Part shown: positions 5,764-7,064 of the stretch, piece after piece
How positions within the stretch are numbered: position 1 is the stretch's first letter
Layout of the letters: every line of letters starts with the position of its first letter
Assembly: GCA_007127255.1 (NCBI GenBank)
Contig: SKZS01000001.1
Location: 1-7,064 of the forward strand
From: Syntrophomonadaceae bacterium
GTDB taxonomy: Bacteria; Bacillota; Dethiobacteria; DTU022
DNA: 7,064 nucleotides
Reading direction: 5' to 3'
Notes under the pieces: generated by a model
What the model saw: only the letters and a program-made list of their open reading frames with translations
Told to the model about the DNA's origin: nothing
Databases searched by the model: none
Position numbers and translations under genes: made by a program

Positions 5764-7064
5764 AACAGTTGGATTACAAATTAACGGAAAAAAAATATAT
5801 GCTGAAGAGGATGCAACCATATTAGAGGCTGCCAGGCAAAACGGGATAACTATCCCGACACTCTGCTATCACCCGCGACTGCAGCCTGTTGGTCACTGCC
5901 GGCTTTGTATCGTTGAAGTAGAAGGAATTGACCGGCCTGTGACTTCATGTGATAACCCTGTGCAGGAGGGCATGATTGTTGCCACCGATACGGCGGAGCT
6001 GACAACAATGCGCAGCGCAATACTGGAACTTGCGCTGGCCACGCATCCCTACAAAGACTGCCTGACCTGCGTGCGAACAGGAACCTGTGAGCTGCAAAAT
6101 AATGCTTATGCCTTTCAGGCAAATCTTCCCGAACAGCTTGAACGAGATGTTCCCACCGGGGATGAAGATGCCGATGACAATCCTTACCTGGTCAGGGATG
6201 AAGAAAAATGCATACTTTGCGGCAGGTGTATACAGGTGTGCCGCACCGGCCCGGGCCGTTTTGTCTATGAGATGATCGGAAGCGGGGTCAACACAAGAGT
6301 TGTTCCATACCGTAACGGCAGGGTGGTCAGCCTGGAAGAGGCTGGCTGTATCTTTTGCGGTCAGTGCGTCGATGTCTGCCCGGTAGCCGCCCTGACTGAA
6401 AAAGGCAGAAGCAGGGGCGGCAGAGAATGGGATCTTGCTGCCGTTGAAGGTGTTTGTATAGAGTGTTCCCTGGGTTGTTACCTCGAAAGACAGGTTTACA
6501 ACGGAGAGGTCATAAAAGTTACCGTTCCCGCTGAAGGCGACAAGGTGAGTTGGCTCTGTTTAAAGGGGAAATATGGACACCACAGAGAAAACGGTCATAC
6601 CCGGTTAACTAAAACATTGAGGCTTAACCGGGAAAGCGGCAAATATAGTGAAATTACTTCTGAAGATGCCCTTAAGGAGGCTGCTGAAAAATTTATCGAG
6701 TTAAAAAATAACCATGGTCCGGATTCACTGGCCGTACTCGCGTCTGGGCAGCTCAGTATTGAAGAAAACTACCTGCTTCAAAAACTGGCCCGTGAGGTTC
6801 TGGGCACCGCCAACGTCGATCTGGGCGCTGAGCCGGCCTGGATAAAGGCTTTCAGTGAGATGAAAGATATTACAGGGTCCGGATCTTTAGGGCCTACACC
6901 TCTTGAGCTCAGCAAGGCTGATACAGTTGTAATAATCGGCTCCGGTTTGGAAGAAAGCCACCCCGTTGCCGATATGGCCATTGCCAGGGCAGGACGTTTC
7001 GGCGACGCTGTGCTTATCAGGACTTCGCCGGGAATTGAAGATCCATCGGCCTGGAGCGGTATTA
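5756..7064 (+). CDS. SfrA-like / NuoG- and formate dehydrogenase-like Fe-S alpha subunit (3' end outside window)
   Basis: The frame is open to the window edge, giving 436 residues. It starts with a [2Fe-2S] domain (C37, C48, C51, C65), then the NuoG-type His-Cys3 site H97-P-Y-K-D-C102-x2-C105-x5-C111. Two ferredoxin-type [4Fe-4S] sites follow (C152, C155, C158, C162 and C198, C201, C204, C208). A molybdopterin-oxidoreductase N-terminal cluster comes next (C234, C237, C241, C268, with LCLKGKYG), and then the start of the catalytic-type domain (ADTVVIIGSGLEESHP at 388-403). This resembles NAD-linked formate dehydrogenase alpha subunits and SfrA. However, the stretch where formate dehydrogenases carry Cys/Sec-His reads NVDLGAEPAW (353-362), with neither residue. 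It is therefore probably an electron-transfer subunit like NuoG or SfrA rather than a formate dehydrogenase. It overlaps the beta-subunit gene by 8 nt, so the two are almost certainly co-translated. Confidence 0.85.
   Translation, partial: MTKTVGLQINGKKIYAEEDATILEAARQNGITIPTLCYHPRLQPVGHCRLCIVEVEGIDRPVTSCDNPVQEGMIVATDTAELTTMRSAILELALATHPYKDCLTCVRTGTCELQNNAYAFQANLPEQLERDVPTGDEDADDNPYLVRDEEKCILCGRCIQVCRTGPGRFVYEMIGSGVNTRVVPYRNGRVVSLEEAGCIFCGQCVDVCPVAALTEKGRSRGGREWDLAAVEGVCIECSLGCYLERQVYNGEVIKVTVPAEGDKVSWLCLKGKYGHHRENGHTRLTKTLRLNRESGKYSEITSEDALKEAAEKFIELKNNHGPDSLAVLASGQLSIEENYLLQKLAREVLGTANVDLGAEPAWIKAFSEMKDITGSGSLGPTPLELSKADTVVIIGSGLEESHPVADMAIARAGRFGDAVLIRTSPGIEDPSAWSGI

Noticed and set aside
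5756..7064. Annotation of the last gene as a selenocysteine-containing formate dehydrogenase.
   Set aside because: No in-frame TGA occurs in the visible part, and the position expected for Sec/Cys appears to be Ala, followed by Trp instead of His.
3778..7064. The two redox genes as part of an electron-bifurcating [FeFe] hydrogenase.
   Set aside because: No H-cluster motifs are seen, the NuoF FMN domain is missing, and the second gene continues into a molybdopterin-oxidoreductase-type domain.

Overview
The window looks like chromosomal DNA of an anaerobic Firmicute of the Clostridia, probably from the Peptococcaceae/Syntrophomonadales side. This rests on gene content and order (efp, a CD1247-type zinc-ribbon protein, the Asp23/AmaP/DUF2273 trio, nusB, a TsaD-like paralogue), on strong GGAGG-type ribosome binding sites, on frequent TTG starts and on sigma-A-like promoters. 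The assignment is inferred from gene neighbourhood, not from a phylogenetic marker. All genes read on the + strand.

Layout. Positions 1-195 hold the 3' end of efp (elongation factor P). It is followed after 33 nt by an acidic zinc-ribbon protein (229-687), and a hairpin terminator (723-757) closes that unit. A 12-bp perfect palindrome (779-790) and a near-consensus extended -10 promoter (807-835) then start a cell-envelope module: an Asp23/Gls24 protein (889-1311), the two-TM membrane anchor AmaP (1347-1880) and a small DUF2273 membrane protein (1916-2143). After a 142-nt leader with possible secondary structure come nusB (2286-2702) and, overlapping it, a TsaD/Kae1-like paralogue (2686-3669).

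A promoter candidate at the very end of the TsaD-like gene (3656-3683) precedes a two-gene redox operon. The first gene (3778-5763) fuses a NuoF-type [4Fe-4S] tail to a GltD-type FAD/NAD(P)H oxidoreductase. The second (5756 to beyond 7064, cut by the window edge) is a NuoG/formate-dehydrogenase-like iron-sulfur protein. Together they have the architecture of SfrAB-type NADPH oxidoreductases, known from Geobacter as a soluble Fe(III) reductase. NAD(P)H would reduce FAD in the beta subunit, and electrons would pass through a chain of Fe-S clusters into the alpha subunit.

The most notable points are four. The alpha subunit appears to lack the Cys/Sec and His that ligate Mo/W and act in catalysis in formate dehydrogenases. 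The beta subunit carries a GltD-style EAxRCxxC motif at its C terminus instead of its N terminus. The TsaD paralogue keeps the metal-binding HxEGH but has lost other TsaD motifs. Possible regulatory DNA lies ahead of the Asp23 operon and nusB. I see no mobile element, CRISPR array, tRNA or rRNA.
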